A stretch of DNA of 28,587 nt, taken from NCBI GenBank assembly GCA_945947045.1, contig CAMEXG010000006.1, forward strand, positions 1 to 28,587, given 5' to 3'. Positions 7,439 to 16,421 of this stretch are shown one piece after another. Source of the DNA: an uncultured Spirochaetales bacterium. Lineage in GTDB: Bacteria > Spirochaetota > Spirochaetia > Sphaerochaetales > Sphaerochaetaceae. The notes beneath the pieces were generated by a model, which was not told the origin of the DNA, made no database searches, and saw only the letters and a list, made by a program, of their open reading frames with translations. A program made the position numbers and the translations under genes. Numbering within the stretch: position 1 is the stretch's first letter; each line of letters starts with the position of its first letter.

Positions 7439-8204
7439 GAGACTTACAGTTATATTGATTTCTCTCTTAGTTTTGACAGGACTCTTTGCTGAAGGGGCAA
7501 TTGAGAATGCTTCTACACCAAAGTATGTTGCATCCACAAGCTGGGTGGCGGCTATTGCAGAAGTTGCAGGCCTTGATGGTGTCGATACAGTGGCTCCGGC
7601 CGATCTCAAGCATCCGCCAGAGTATGAGATTACACCAATGGATGTAGCTAAAGTCGCAAAAGCTGAGATCTTCATGTACGGTGGATACGAAGCGATGATG
7701 AAGACTATCGCAGAAGCAGCTGAAGTCAAAGACGAGTGCAAAGTCCAGGTCAGAACTACAAATACTCTTTCTAATCTCACTCTAATGGTTGAGAGAATCT
7801 CAGCCAAGGCTGGTACAGAGGAAGAGGGAAAGAAGAGACTGGGGGAATTTGAGTCATTGTTTGAAGAGGCAAGAAGAATAATCAAAGAAAACGGCCTCGA
7901 TAAACTCAGAGTCTGGGCAAATAAAAACCAGGCTGAGTTCTCAACAGATCTAGGCCTTAATGTAGTAGCGACATTCGGACCGGGACCTTTGACATCTGAT
8001 GAACTCTTGAAGGCAAAAGAAGATGGATATGATCTTATTATCGATAACGTCCACGCTATCGTTACTTCTCCTCTATCAGAGATCGTTCCTTCAACCCCAA
8101 TCCTTATCTGGAGAAATTTCCCCTCCAGTCTAGAAAAGGATGCTCTCTATAAAGTAATATCCGGTAATCTGGAGATGCTTTGGAATGAGTTTGGAATCAA
8201 GTAA
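7431..8204 (+). CDS. Metal-type ABC transporter substrate-binding protein (ZnuA/TroA-like, atypical ligands)
   Basis: 257 residues with a signal peptide (MLKRLTVILISLLVLTGLFA). The fold is ZnuA/TroA-like: VASTSWVAAIAEVAG, then LKHPPEYEITPMDVAK, which aligns with the family's DPHxYEPTPxD, then a central helix and a second lobe (WANKNQAEFSTDLGLNVVATF). Of the usual three His and one Asp/Glu metal ligands, only the first His (H61) is clear. The His-Asp-Ala-Phe position reads NQAEF, and the His-rich loop is absent. It is also shorter than typical members (about 300). The ligand may therefore not be zinc or manganese, or binding may be degenerate. It overlaps the permease by 8 bases and is followed by a GNAT gene. 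Confidence 0.8.
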   Translation: MLKRLTVILISLLVLTGLFAEGAIENASTPKYVASTSWVAAIAEVAGLDGVDTVAPADLKHPPEYEITPMDVAKVAKAEIFMYGGYEAMMKTIAEAAEVKDECKVQVRTTNTLSNLTLMVERISAKAGTEEEGKKRLGEFESLFEEARRIIKENGLDKLRVWANKNQAEFSTDLGLNVVATFGPGPLTSDELLKAKEDGYDLIIDNVHAIVTSPLSEIVPSTPILIWRNFPSSLEKDALYKVISGNLEMLWNEFGIK

Positions 8205-8736
8205 GAGAGTTTACTCTGTAAGAGAATTAATACCAGACGATAAAGAATCTGTCCTTGCCATTTGGAGTGAGGGCAGATCTTTTTTGAAGGAGATGGGGGT
8301 AGATCAATGGCAAAAGGGCGATTATCCTGGTGAAGAGGCTTTTCTTGAAGACTTGAAAGAAAATATAGGAAGAGTAGTCGTTCACGGCTCTACTATAGTC
8401 GCTGTCTTTGCCTTCACTCTTACTCCTGAAACCTCTTATTCAACGCTCAAAGGTTCTTGGAAAACAAAAGAAGGCGAGTACCTTACAATCCATAGATCTG
8501 CAGTAAAAAAAGAAGAAAAAGGCAAGGGGATAATGGGGCTTATCCTCTCTTATGCAGCTGATGAAGCAGCAAGAAATAAAAAGAAGAGTATAAGAATCGA
8601 CACTCATGAAGAAAACAAAGCGATGCAAAGTGCCTTAAAGAAGAATGGATTTGAGAATATGGGTGAACTTACCCTTCTTTCTGGAAGCGAAGAGGGAGAT
8701 AAGAGACTAGGATATGAAAAACTCATCTCTATCTGA
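8185..8736 (+). CDS. GNAT-family N-acetyltransferase
   Basis: 183 residues. The acetyl-CoA-binding core is visible: LTIHRSAVKKEEKGKGIMGL, where the KGKGIMG segment corresponds to the R/Q-x-x-G-x-G/A pyrophosphate loop, followed by a helix and SIRIDTHEENKAMQSALKKN with the typical NxxMxxxxxKxGF ending (KKNGFENMG). The substrate cannot be predicted. The start overlaps the binding-protein gene by 20 bases, so it is read from the same operon; a link to transporter function is only positional. An alternative TTG start lies two codons downstream. Confidence 0.82.
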   Translation: MSLESSKRVYSVRELIPDDKESVLAIWSEGRSFLKEMGVDQWQKGDYPGEEAFLEDLKENIGRVVVHGSTIVAVFAFTLTPETSYSTLKGSWKTKEGEYLTIHRSAVKKEEKGKGIMGLILSYAADEAARNKKKSIRIDTHEENKAMQSALKKNGFENMGELTLLSGSEEGDKRLGYEKLISI

Positions 8737-8828
8737 TATTCTGGAAAATAAATTTGTCTGAAAACTTGTCTGTATCGGCTTAATATGAGAATATCTATTT
8801 GGATTCACTTAATAGGCGGAGACCGGAA

Positions 8829-10310
8829 ATGCTTGATAAAAACAACCAATATGCAAAGATTAAGTTTAAGATTGACACAGAAGTCATGCGACATCTCTTT
8901 GATGATACACTTGTAAGGGATGCTGATAGAATTCCAATCGATATCGTTCCAAGTCATAGAGTTCCTTCCAGGTGCTGTATCTACAAGGAAAGAGCTGTAG
9001 TCAGGTATCGTATTATGGCCCTTGCAGGATATACATTGGAAACAGAAGATGATGAATACAGGTCACTATCTTCATTTATGGAAGAAGCTATGGAAGAAGA
9101 TAAACCGAAGCTTCCTCTCTTTACGACAATCGCTGTAGGATGTTCTTCATGCCCAAAGTCACAGTATCAGGTGTCTAATGCATGTAGAAGCTGTTTTGCT
9201 CGTCCTTGTTCCACAAACTGTCCAAAGGATGCAATCGAGTATATAGGCGGAAAAGCACATATCAATACAGATAAGTGTATTAAGTGCGGTAAGTGTATGG
9301 ACCGTTGTCCATTCCACGCCATCGTCCATAACTGTGTACCTTGTGAAGACTCTTGTCCTGTTGGAGCTGTAAAGCAGAATGAGAATGGTATTTCTGAAAT
9401 CAATTCAGATAAATGTATAGGCTGCGGACGCTGTCTCAGATCCTGCCCCTTCGGAGCAATCGCAAAGAGAAGTGGTCTCATCCCTGTAGGAAAGATGCTC
9501 CACAGAGGTGAGAAAGTCGTAGGAATGATCGCTCCTGCTATCGAGGGTCAGTTCGATGGAAGCTTGGAGCAGATCAAGAAAGCTATGAAGGCTGTAGGTT
9601 TTACTGAAGTTGTAGAAGTTGCAGAAGGCGCCAAGATTACAGCGGAGCGTGAAGCCAAGGAACTTATGGAGAAGAAAGAGAAGGGTGAAGGTTATCTTGC
9701 TACATCCTGTTGCCCGGCTTGGTTCAGCCTTGTCGATAAGCATATCCCTGCTATCAGAGACCATATTTCCACAACACTCTCTCCTATGGGATATACAGCT
9801 CAGCTCTGTAAAGAGAGATTCCCTGGCTATAAGGTAGTATTCATCGGTCCTTGTGTCGCTAAGCGCTATGAAGCTGCAACAAAGTATCCTGAATTAATTG
9901 ACAGAGTCCTCTCTTATGGAGAACTTGCATCAATCTTTGTCGCAAAGGGTGTCAATGTCGCTGATATGCCTAAAGACTATGAAGACGATGATGTATGTAA
10001 GGCTATCGATGACTGCAGAGACTTTGCAGTGTCGGGAGGAGTGGCGGAGTGTGTACTTTCCCGTGTAGACGATAGAAGTAAATACAAAGTCATGAGTATC
10101 AATGGTATCGACAGCAAAGTTGTAAGACAGATTAAATTGTGGCCAAAGATCCAGCCGGATGCAGACCTTATCGAAATAATGTGCTGCTATGGCGGATGTG
10201 TAGCTGGTCCTGGCACCTTCAACTCCGTTCCAAATGCCTTGAAGATGAGAGAAGCTCAGAAGAAAGCAAGACATGAGGCTTGGGAAAAGAAGGAACAGAA
10301 AGAAGAATAA
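8829..10310 (+). CDS. [FeFe] hydrogenase, group B type
   Basis: 493 residues with N-terminal iron-sulfur domains followed by the H-cluster domain. Cluster motifs are CRSCFARPCSTNCP, CIKCGKCMDRCP plus CVPCEDSCP, and CIGCGRCLRSCPFGAI. The three H-cluster signatures are TSCCPAW (about 292), GPCVAKRYEA (about 340; group A normally reads MPC) and EIMCCYGGCVAGPG (about 449-462). The variant second and third motifs point to the group B enzymes of Clostridia and Treponema. The role would be reversible H2 formation or ferredoxin-linked sensing in the cytoplasm. I chose ATG 8829, preceded by GGAG with 7-base spacing, over an upstream TTG at 8799. No partner subunit or HydEFG maturase gene is in the window, so it stands alone. 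Confidence 0.9.
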   Translation: MLDKNNQYAKIKFKIDTEVMRHLFDDTLVRDADRIPIDIVPSHRVPSRCCIYKERAVVRYRIMALAGYTLETEDDEYRSLSSFMEEAMEEDKPKLPLFTTIAVGCSSCPKSQYQVSNACRSCFARPCSTNCPKDAIEYIGGKAHINTDKCIKCGKCMDRCPFHAIVHNCVPCEDSCPVGAVKQNENGISEINSDKCIGCGRCLRSCPFGAIAKRSGLIPVGKMLHRGEKVVGMIAPAIEGQFDGSLEQIKKAMKAVGFTEVVEVAEGAKITAEREAKELMEKKEKGEGYLATSCCPAWFSLVDKHIPAIRDHISTTLSPMGYTAQLCKERFPGYKVVFIGPCVAKRYEAATKYPELIDRVLSYGELASIFVAKGVNVADMPKDYEDDDVCKAIDDCRDFAVSGGVAECVLSRVDDRSKYKVMSINGIDSKVVRQIKLWPKIQPDADLIEIMCCYGGCVAGPGTFNSVPNALKMREAQKKARHEAWEKKEQKEE

Positions 10311-10315
10311 GAGCG

Positions 10316-10336
10316 GGGCAGGTGAGGAACCTGCCC
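10316..10336. terminator. Hairpin shared by convergent hydrogenase and phosphoesterase genes
   Basis: GGGCAGGT (10316-10323) and ACCTGCCC (10329-10336) form an 8-bp perfect stem with a 5-base loop. It lies 5 bases after the hydrogenase stop and 2 bases beyond the convergent phosphoesterase stop, fitting a bidirectional terminator, although the T-run is weak. Confidence 0.65.
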
Positions 10337-10338
10337 TA

Positions 10339-11487
10339 TTATAATGAGCCTTCGATGCTTCTATAGTCTGTTGTATCGCTTGCTATAAGTTTTAAGTATG
10401 ATGTGATTCTATAGCTTTCGTCCAATAGATCCAGGGCTTCTCCGTCATAGCCGTCGACTTTACCTCTGAAGTATTCTCTATTGAGGACTTTCGCCGCTTC
10501 TGTAATTACATCTATGTTTTCGCTTTCAATGTTGCTTGTAAATTTATTCTGAGTGGAGGAATCGAAAACAAACTGGGCTTCATCAATAAGCTTCTTGTCT
10601 CCTATTTCTTTTGTGTAGAAAGAGTATCTTCCGTTATTATCGATTTCTATAACCCCATACTGTAAAGGCCAGTCTGAGAAAGACTCCAGAGCTATCTCTG
10701 TTATTCCACTCTCTTTTGTTATGTGCTGTATATGCAGGTGCCCGGAGAGATTAAGTTTTACTCCCCATTTTGTTAGAATATCAACAACCTTTTTGCTGTT
10801 GTTGATCTGATAACCGAATGTGTATCTAGGGTTATGGATAAAAAGATTCTGATGAGTTGCCGTGATGACTCTCTTTTCTTTTATAGAGGCAATCCTCAGT
10901 GCGTTCTCCATCCAATTCAGGGTCTTGCTTCTTACGCTTCCTCCGCTTCCGTTGTTGCTGTCTATACACATTATCCAGACATTGTCGGAGACTTCCGCCA
11001 TGTATGAATTAGATACAGGATCTTTGGAAACAGCTTCTCCGTATCCATAGTCCATCCATAACTCTTCTGCTTCTATTGGAGAAATTCCTTCTGTCTCTAC
11101 GACTTTGTCTTTATATAAGGCATAAGGGGTGGTATTACCTGTGTCATGGTTTCCCATTAATACAAATACTTTTATTCCATTCTTCTCCAAAGCGGAGAGC
11201 TTTTCTTTAAGCTCCTCATGGCTCTTCTTTTCTCCGTTGTATGTCAAATCTCCTGTTACGACTACGGCGTTTGGAGAGAGTTCCAACATCTCGCAGATAA
11301 ACTCGTCCATTACCTTATCCATAATATGAGTGGCTTTACCGTCTCCTGTCAGTGTCAGGTTTCTCAGCCTGTCGTAGTCATATAAAGAGGGAGAAAGGTA
11401 GTGTATGTCTGATATCTGGACAATTGTAGTCGCGTAGATAGAAGCGGCGATAATAATAGAAGAAAAAAGGAAAAGAAGACGTTTCAT
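10339..11487 (-). CDS. Exported calcineurin-like metallophosphoesterase
   Basis: 382 residues from the chosen start, MKRLLFLFSSIIIAASIYA, a signal peptide; a longer frame to 11574 puts 29 non-signal residues in front and is less likely. All metallophosphoesterase motifs are present in order: DIHYL (D-x-H), VVTGDLTYNGEK (GDxxxxG), LMGNHD, ITATHQN and LSGHLHIQH (GHxH). It should bind two metal ions and hydrolyse phosphoesters outside the inner membrane. The C-terminal 130 residues are helical without a recognised motif. There is no clear Shine-Dalgarno. It converges on the hydrogenase gene with a shared terminator hairpin. Substrate unknown. Confidence 0.85.
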   Translation of the reverse strand: MKRLLFLFSSIIIAASIYATTIVQISDIHYLSPSLYDYDRLRNLTLTGDGKATHIMDKVMDEFICEMLELSPNAVVVTGDLTYNGEKKSHEELKEKLSALEKNGIKVFVLMGNHDTGNTTPYALYKDKVVETEGISPIEAEELWMDYGYGEAVSKDPVSNSYMAEVSDNVWIMCIDSNNGSGGSVRSKTLNWMENALRIASIKEKRVITATHQNLFIHNPRYTFGYQINNSKKVVDILTKWGVKLNLSGHLHIQHITKESGITEIALESFSDWPLQYGVIEIDNNGRYSFYTKEIGDKKLIDEAQFVFDSSTQNKFTSNIESENIDVITEAAKVLNREYFRGKVDGYDGEALDLLDESYRITSYLKLIASDTTDYRSIEGSL

Positions 11488-11739
11488 GAAACAATGATAC
11501 ATTCTTTTTATCTTGGATTCACTGTTTATAGGATGAAAGTTTTTTATTCTACAGGAAAGACTCTTAAAAGACACTTATTTAATTGGATGAAAGAAAAAGG
11601 TAGGCTTTCCTTCTAGATTCCGAAAGGAACCGAAAGGGTGAAAACAATTTATATTCGACTATATATGTAAGTCTTTTTGTTTCTCTTTTAAGGCTCTATT
11701 GTTATTGTTAATAACTCCAACGAATAATAGACTGATAGT

Positions 11740-13083
11740 ATGATAGATATGACTGAAGGGAGGCCTTTAAGGCATCTTGTTAAATATGCTGTTCCCCTGT
11801 TATTGGGAAACCTAATGCAGCTGATGTACAACGCTGTAGACTCCATTATTGCAGGTCGTTTTATCGGACAAGATGCACTTGCTGCAGAAGGTATAGCAGA
11901 GCCTGTAATGAATATGATCATACTCCTGATCTCCGGAATAACTATAGGGTCGGGCGTATTGATGAGTGAAGCATTCGGCGCAAAAGATATGGATAGATTG
12001 CGAAAGCTTAATGCCACTACGCTTATTCTCGGACTTATTGCTGGAAGTATAGTGGGGCTACTTGGCTTCTTTCTCTCCCGTTATATTCTTATTCTGATGG
12101 ATACTCCGTCTTCTATTCTTGATAAAACGACATGGTATCTCTCTATAACATTTATCGGAGTCCCCTTTGTATTTGTATTCAACGCTCTCTCTGCGGGACT
12201 AAAAAGTGTCGGAGACAGCAAGACGCCGCTCTTTTTCCTTGCGTTCTCTTCTATATTGAATGCTGTCTTGGATTTAATCTTCCTTGGTCTATTGGGATTC
12301 GGAATCATATGCTCGGCAACAACAACAGTAGTAGCTGAGATAGTCTCTGCTTTTCTCGCCCTATGGTGGACCGGAACAAGAAACAAGGAGATATTCCCTT
12401 CTTTCGTTGATTTAAAAATAAAAAAAGACAGTGTCTTGAATATTTTGAAATATGGCGGCCCGACAGCACTTCAGCAGATGGTACAGCCACTGGGAAAACT
12501 CTTTATCCAAGGAGCTGTAAACTCTTTGGGTGTAGCTTCTATCGCTGCTTTTAACGCTGCTGCCAGAATTGACTCCTTCGCTCTTATTCCTGAGCAGGGG
12601 ATAGCAGCAGCTGAAGCCACCTATATTGCTCAAAATAGGGGGGCGGAAAAAAAAGAGAGAGTTATGAAGGGATTCTGGTCCGGGGTGGTGTTAGAGCTTT
12701 GTTATGCATTATTCATCGGAATGGTCGTATTCTTTCTTAAGGATGGCATTGTGTCTCTATTCATCGACGGAGAGAGTGCAAAAAGCGTCATAGAGAGAGG
12801 AGCCGGCTACTTGGGAGTCATGGCGTTTCTTTATGCCCTGCCTTCTATGACTAACCTGGTACAAGGTTTTTTCAGAGGAAACGGTAAGATGTATACAACA
12901 ATAGTGGGCACTACGGTCCAGATTACTGTACGTACAGTCTTTACATTTATCTTTACTCCGAAATTTGGAATTATCGGGATCGCTTATGCTTCTGGATTAG
13001 GATGGGCCATGATGCTAGTATGGGAAATCCCATATCTATTCATCACAGCCCATAAAAGAGGATATAAAATCAGAGGTATGTGA
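11740..13083 (+). CDS. MATE family efflux transporter
   Basis: 447 residues with twelve predicted membrane segments, typical of the MATE family. The N-terminus GRPLRHLVKYAVPLLLGNLM and the following YNAVDSIIAGRFIGQDALAA are characteristic, and the second half repeats the pattern (GGPTALQQMVQPLG, FNAAARIDSF, PEQGIAAAEATYIAQNRGA). It should export cationic drugs or metabolites in exchange for Na+ or H+. No strong Shine-Dalgarno precedes the ATG; a second ATG three codons on is an alternative. Its 3' end overlaps the convergent GH94 gene by 14 bases. Confidence 0.92.
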   Translation: MIDMTEGRPLRHLVKYAVPLLLGNLMQLMYNAVDSIIAGRFIGQDALAAEGIAEPVMNMIILLISGITIGSGVLMSEAFGAKDMDRLRKLNATTLILGLIAGSIVGLLGFFLSRYILILMDTPSSILDKTTWYLSITFIGVPFVFVFNALSAGLKSVGDSKTPLFFLAFSSILNAVLDLIFLGLLGFGIICSATTTVVAEIVSAFLALWWTGTRNKEIFPSFVDLKIKKDSVLNILKYGGPTALQQMVQPLGKLFIQGAVNSLGVASIAAFNAAARIDSFALIPEQGIAAAEATYIAQNRGAEKKERVMKGFWSGVVLELCYALFIGMVVFFLKDGIVSLFIDGESAKSVIERGAGYLGVMAFLYALPSMTNLVQGFFRGNGKMYTTIVGTTVQITVRTVFTFIFTPKFGIIGIAYASGLGWAMMLVWEIPYLFITAHKRGYKIRGM

Positions 13084-15490
13084 CCTCGACTTCCATAGTT
13101 TTGCCACTCTCTTTTTTCACTGTATTTCCTTCAATTCTTTCTCCGTCTACAGTGAGAGAGTATTCGTTGCTTCTCCTTCCTGAGATAATGAGAGTCGTGT
13201 CGCCTATCTTTCGTGTGGCGGTGAACTCATTAATCTCTTTAGGAAGACATGGATTTATTTTTATGCCGTCCAACGTCGGTGTAATACCCATAATAAACTG
13301 AGAAGCGTTTACAAATGTCCAAGCTGCGCATCCTGTCAGCCAGCTGTTCTTTCCTTCGCCTTCGTTTTGGGCATCTCTTCCCGCAACCATCTGTGAATAT
13401 ACATAAGGCTCTGTCTTATGTATTTCACTAATCTCTTCCAAGTATGCAGGACAGATCTTTCTATATATTTCAAAGGCTCTGTCTCCATGTCCCAAGAAAG
13501 CTTCTGCACAGCTTACCCATGGGTTGTTATGACAGAAGATTCCTGCATTTTCTTTGTATCCAGGAGGATATGATGAGACTTCTCCAAGGTTCAGGTGATA
13601 CTCTTTGTAAGCCGGCTGCAGCAGTACGATTCCATACTTTGTATCCAGATACTTCTTTACGCTTTCCAACGCTTTTTCAGCTTTGCCGTCTTCTACTCCG
13701 ATTCCAGCCATTACACACATACCTTGAGGCTCGATAAATATCTTCCCGTCGTCACAGAGGTGGCTTCCCACAGGATTTGAGAATGCATCGTAGGCTCTGA
13801 CAAACCACTCTCCATCCCAACCATATGTCTCTGTAGCCTCAACCATCTTCTGGATTTCTTTCTCTATTTCTTTCTTTTCGTCATCAAGACCCAAGTGGGA
13901 GAGAATCTCTACGTACTGTTTTGCGTATTTTACAAAAAGACCGGCGATGAATACAGACTCTGCTTTTCCACTTTCAAAGTTGGAGCAAGTCTGGAAACTC
14001 TCTCCTGGAGTGGAAGAGAAGCAGTTTAGGTTCAGACAGTCGTTCCAGTCTGCTCTTCCAATAAGTGGCAAGCCATGGGGTCCTTTATGGGAGATAGTGT
14101 ATCCTATACAGCGTCTTAAGTGCTCCAAGAGACTCCTTGCCTTTGTTTCGTCGTTATTAAATGGAACGCTTTCTTCTAGAATAGACCAGTCCCCTGTTTC
14201 CGAGAGGTAAGAGTACGTGCAGGCGACAAGCCACAAAGGATCGTCGTTGAAGCCACCGCCTATATCCGCGTTTCCTTTCTTATCTAACGGTTGATACTGG
14301 TGGTATGTGGATCCGTCTTCAAACTGAATGGATGCAATGTCGATAATTCTCTGTCTCGCCCTTTCAGGAATTATGTGCATAAAGCCCAGTAGATCCTGAC
14401 AAGAGTCTCTGAATCCCATGCCTCTTCCTATTCCGCTTTCGTAATAGGAGGCGGAGCGGGACATATTGAAAGTGACCATACACTGGTATTGGTTCCAGAT
14501 GTTCACCATTCTGTCAAACTTCTTATCTCCTGTAGATATATGATAGGAAGACAAAAGAATATTCCAGTAATCTTTAAGCTCCTGTAGTTTGTTCTCTACA
14601 TCTTCTTTCGACTGGTATCTGTTTTGCATCTCATGGGCTTTATTCTTATTGATTACACCTTGCTTCTCCCATTTCTCTTCATCTTTGTTTTCCACATATC
14701 CGAGAACGAAGATAAGAGTCTTTTCTTCTTTTGGAGAGAGTGTGAATCTGTTTTCCAGGGCTGCAATCGGAGACCAACCTGAAGCATGGGAGTTCTTCAT
14801 TCTTCCTTCTGTTATGGAAGAAGGTGAATCCCAGTTGTTAAAACGTCCTAAGAAAGAGGCTCTGTCAGAGTCGAAGCCTGTTACTTCTTCGTTTACAGAG
14901 AAAAAGGCGTAGTGGTTTCTTCTCTCCCTATATTCTGTCTTATGGTAGATAGCTTTTTTCTCTATCTCCACCTCTCCTGTAGAGTAGTTGCGCTGGAAGT
15001 TTGTGAAATCATCCCAGGCGTTCCATAGACACCACTCTACAGCACCTACAGTTCTGATGTTTCTTGTTTTATCGCTATCGTTTCTGACAGTAAGCATCAT
15101 TACTTCAGCATTTTCCTTCAGTGGAACAAAGCATAAAAGCTCAGAAGAAATATTATCTTTAGTTCCTTTAAATAGAGAGTATCCCAGACCGTGTCGAGTC
15201 TCATAATAGTCCAAAGGAGTCTTAGATGGCATGAATGATGGAGACCAGGCTTCACTATCGTCCGACGATATGTAGAACATACGCCCTCCATTATCTTCAG
15301 GGACGTTATTATATCTGAAACGAGTAATACGTCTCATCTTTGCATCTTTATAAAAGTCATATCCGCCTGCGGTATTTGAAATTAAACCGAAGAAGTCTTC
15401 GTTCCCGAGATAGTTGATCCAAGGTAGGGGGGTATAAGGTGTTTCAATTACATATTCTTTTCTTTCATCATCAAAGTGCCCGAATTTCAC
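13070..15490 (-). CDS. GH94 cellobiose phosphorylase
   Basis: 806 residues, the normal size of cellobiose phosphorylases (about 800-815). The start MKFGHFDDERKEYVIETP and the segment TPLPWINYLG are typical. The catalytic-acid region IGRADWNDCLNLNCF (Asp in ADWND) is intact, as are the downstream ENAGIFCHNNPWVSCAEA and GKNSWLTGCAAWTF. The enzyme splits cellobiose with phosphate into glucose-1-phosphate and glucose in the cytoplasm, saving ATP during cellulose-breakdown growth. Translation starts at GTG 15490 with AGGAG six bases upstream. There is no signal peptide. It lacks an adjacent sugar transporter, but an aldose epimerase and a GH2 relic lie elsewhere in the window. Palindromes at 15506-15528 and 15541-15555 are likely operators. 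Confidence 0.93.
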   Translation of the reverse strand: MKFGHFDDERKEYVIETPYTPLPWINYLGNEDFFGLISNTAGGYDFYKDAKMRRITRFRYNNVPEDNGGRMFYISSDDSEAWSPSFMPSKTPLDYYETRHGLGYSLFKGTKDNISSELLCFVPLKENAEVMMLTVRNDSDKTRNIRTVGAVEWCLWNAWDDFTNFQRNYSTGEVEIEKKAIYHKTEYRERRNHYAFFSVNEEVTGFDSDRASFLGRFNNWDSPSSITEGRMKNSHASGWSPIAALENRFTLSPKEEKTLIFVLGYVENKDEEKWEKQGVINKNKAHEMQNRYQSKEDVENKLQELKDYWNILLSSYHISTGDKKFDRMVNIWNQYQCMVTFNMSRSASYYESGIGRGMGFRDSCQDLLGFMHIIPERARQRIIDIASIQFEDGSTYHQYQPLDKKGNADIGGGFNDDPLWLVACTYSYLSETGDWSILEESVPFNNDETKARSLLEHLRRCIGYTISHKGPHGLPLIGRADWNDCLNLNCFSSTPGESFQTCSNFESGKAESVFIAGLFVKYAKQYVEILSHLGLDDEKKEIEKEIQKMVEATETYGWDGEWFVRAYDAFSNPVGSHLCDDGKIFIEPQGMCVMAGIGVEDGKAEKALESVKKYLDTKYGIVLLQPAYKEYHLNLGEVSSYPPGYKENAGIFCHNNPWVSCAEAFLGHGDRAFEIYRKICPAYLEEISEIHKTEPYVYSQMVAGRDAQNEGEGKNSWLTGCAAWTFVNASQFIMGITPTLDGIKINPCLPKEINEFTATRKIGDTTLIISGRRSNEYSLTVDGERIEGNTVKKESGKTMEVEVTYL

Positions 15491-15505
15491 AGCATGCTCC
15501 TTGTG

Positions 15506-15555
15506 GTTAGTTTATTCAGTGAACTAACAATATTAAAACACTATTTCTGAAATAG
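15506..15555. promoter_or_regulatory. Two palindromes upstream of the GH94 gene (candidate operators)
   Basis: GTTAGTT (15506-15512) and AACTAAC (15522-15528) form a 7-bp inverted repeat with a 9-base spacer, overlapping the 5' leader of the phosphorylase gene. CTATTTC-T-GAAATAG (15541-15555) is a perfect 15-base palindrome in the probable promoter. The region also serves the divergent gene at 15654, so either or both genes may be regulated. Confidence 0.4.
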
Positions 15556-15653
15556 CGAAAGAAAAAAGATTAAGAGTTTTCAATAATCTGCATTTTCAGC
15601 TTAAAACGCGACATATTTCAAGAAAAGCGCGTTCTAAATAGTAAGAGGAAAAA

Positions 15654-16421
15654 ATGAAAGACAATCACGAGTATAAGAAAAACAAAGAGTGTGCAGCTTT
15701 TGATGAACTACTGATTTATCCTTTCTTTTCTTCATATGAAGGGGCAAATGAGATCATCTCATCATTTCTTGGGGAAGAAATAAGAATAGAGGCGATTTCT
15801 CCGTTGTTTTTGGATCATATTGTAGGAAAGATGGCTGTTGCAATAGCAATGGAAGCAGTAGGCGTAGACGGTAGGTACTTTTTAATAATGAAGAAAATAG
15901 GCGAAGACGATCCTTTTGTTGCAATCAAAAACATGGTTTTATATTCTCTTCTGACTCTCTCTGAGAAAAGAGAAGAGGATGGGGATGTGAAAATTGGTTT
16001 TATTCTGGTTGTAGATAAAGAAAACTCCCCCTCCTCCCTTGTAATAAGAGACAATATGAAAAAGCTTCAGATTGTGGATGGAGATCTTAAATCAGCCATT
16101 GTCTTTCCTCGGTCCGACGAAAAGGGAGAGTTGAGAGATATGATTCTTGAACTCAATGATGGAGAAAGAGGTCCTCTCCGCAATAAAGATATTAGAGAAT
16201 GCATTGAGTGGTTATTGTCAGATGAGGGGAAAGAAGTATACTCGGATTATTGGGAAATGATAGACAGTAGATGGAAAGCTAACCTGGCATGCGAACTTAT
16301 AGCTTCAGGTTTGACAGAAGAAGAGATAAAGAAAACCCTGGAAATGAGTAATGACGACATATCTCTCTTTAGGGGATTAAAGAAAGCTAGAGAACGCTTC
16401 CTTTCGTACTTTACAGATTGA
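15654..16421 (+). CDS. Rpn/PDDEXK_2-like protein, divergent
   Basis: 255 residues, no signal peptide. I see a remote resemblance to the Rpn/PDDEXK_2 (transposase-associated nuclease) family. There is an N-terminal FDELLIYPFFSSYEGANEII helix, a core around VDGRYFLIMKKIGEDD followed by VAIKNMVLYSLLTLSEKRE, and a C-terminus ACELIASGLTEEEIKKTLEM that strongly resembles the AkkLlekGlsieeIaeitgl tail of those proteins. The canonical D/E-x-K of the nuclease core is not obvious (IMKK instead), so it may be inactive. A GGAA-type ribosome-binding site (AGAGGAAAAA) precedes the ATG. The stop overlaps the convergent DUF1648 gene by 11 bases. Confidence 0.6.
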   Translation: MKDNHEYKKNKECAAFDELLIYPFFSSYEGANEIISSFLGEEIRIEAISPLFLDHIVGKMAVAIAMEAVGVDGRYFLIMKKIGEDDPFVAIKNMVLYSLLTLSEKREEDGDVKIGFILVVDKENSPSSLVIRDNMKKLQIVDGDLKSAIVFPRSDEKGELRDMILELNDGERGPLRNKDIRECIEWLLSDEGKEVYSDYWEMIDSRWKANLACELIASGLTEEEIKKTLEMSNDDISLFRGLKKARERFLSYFTD

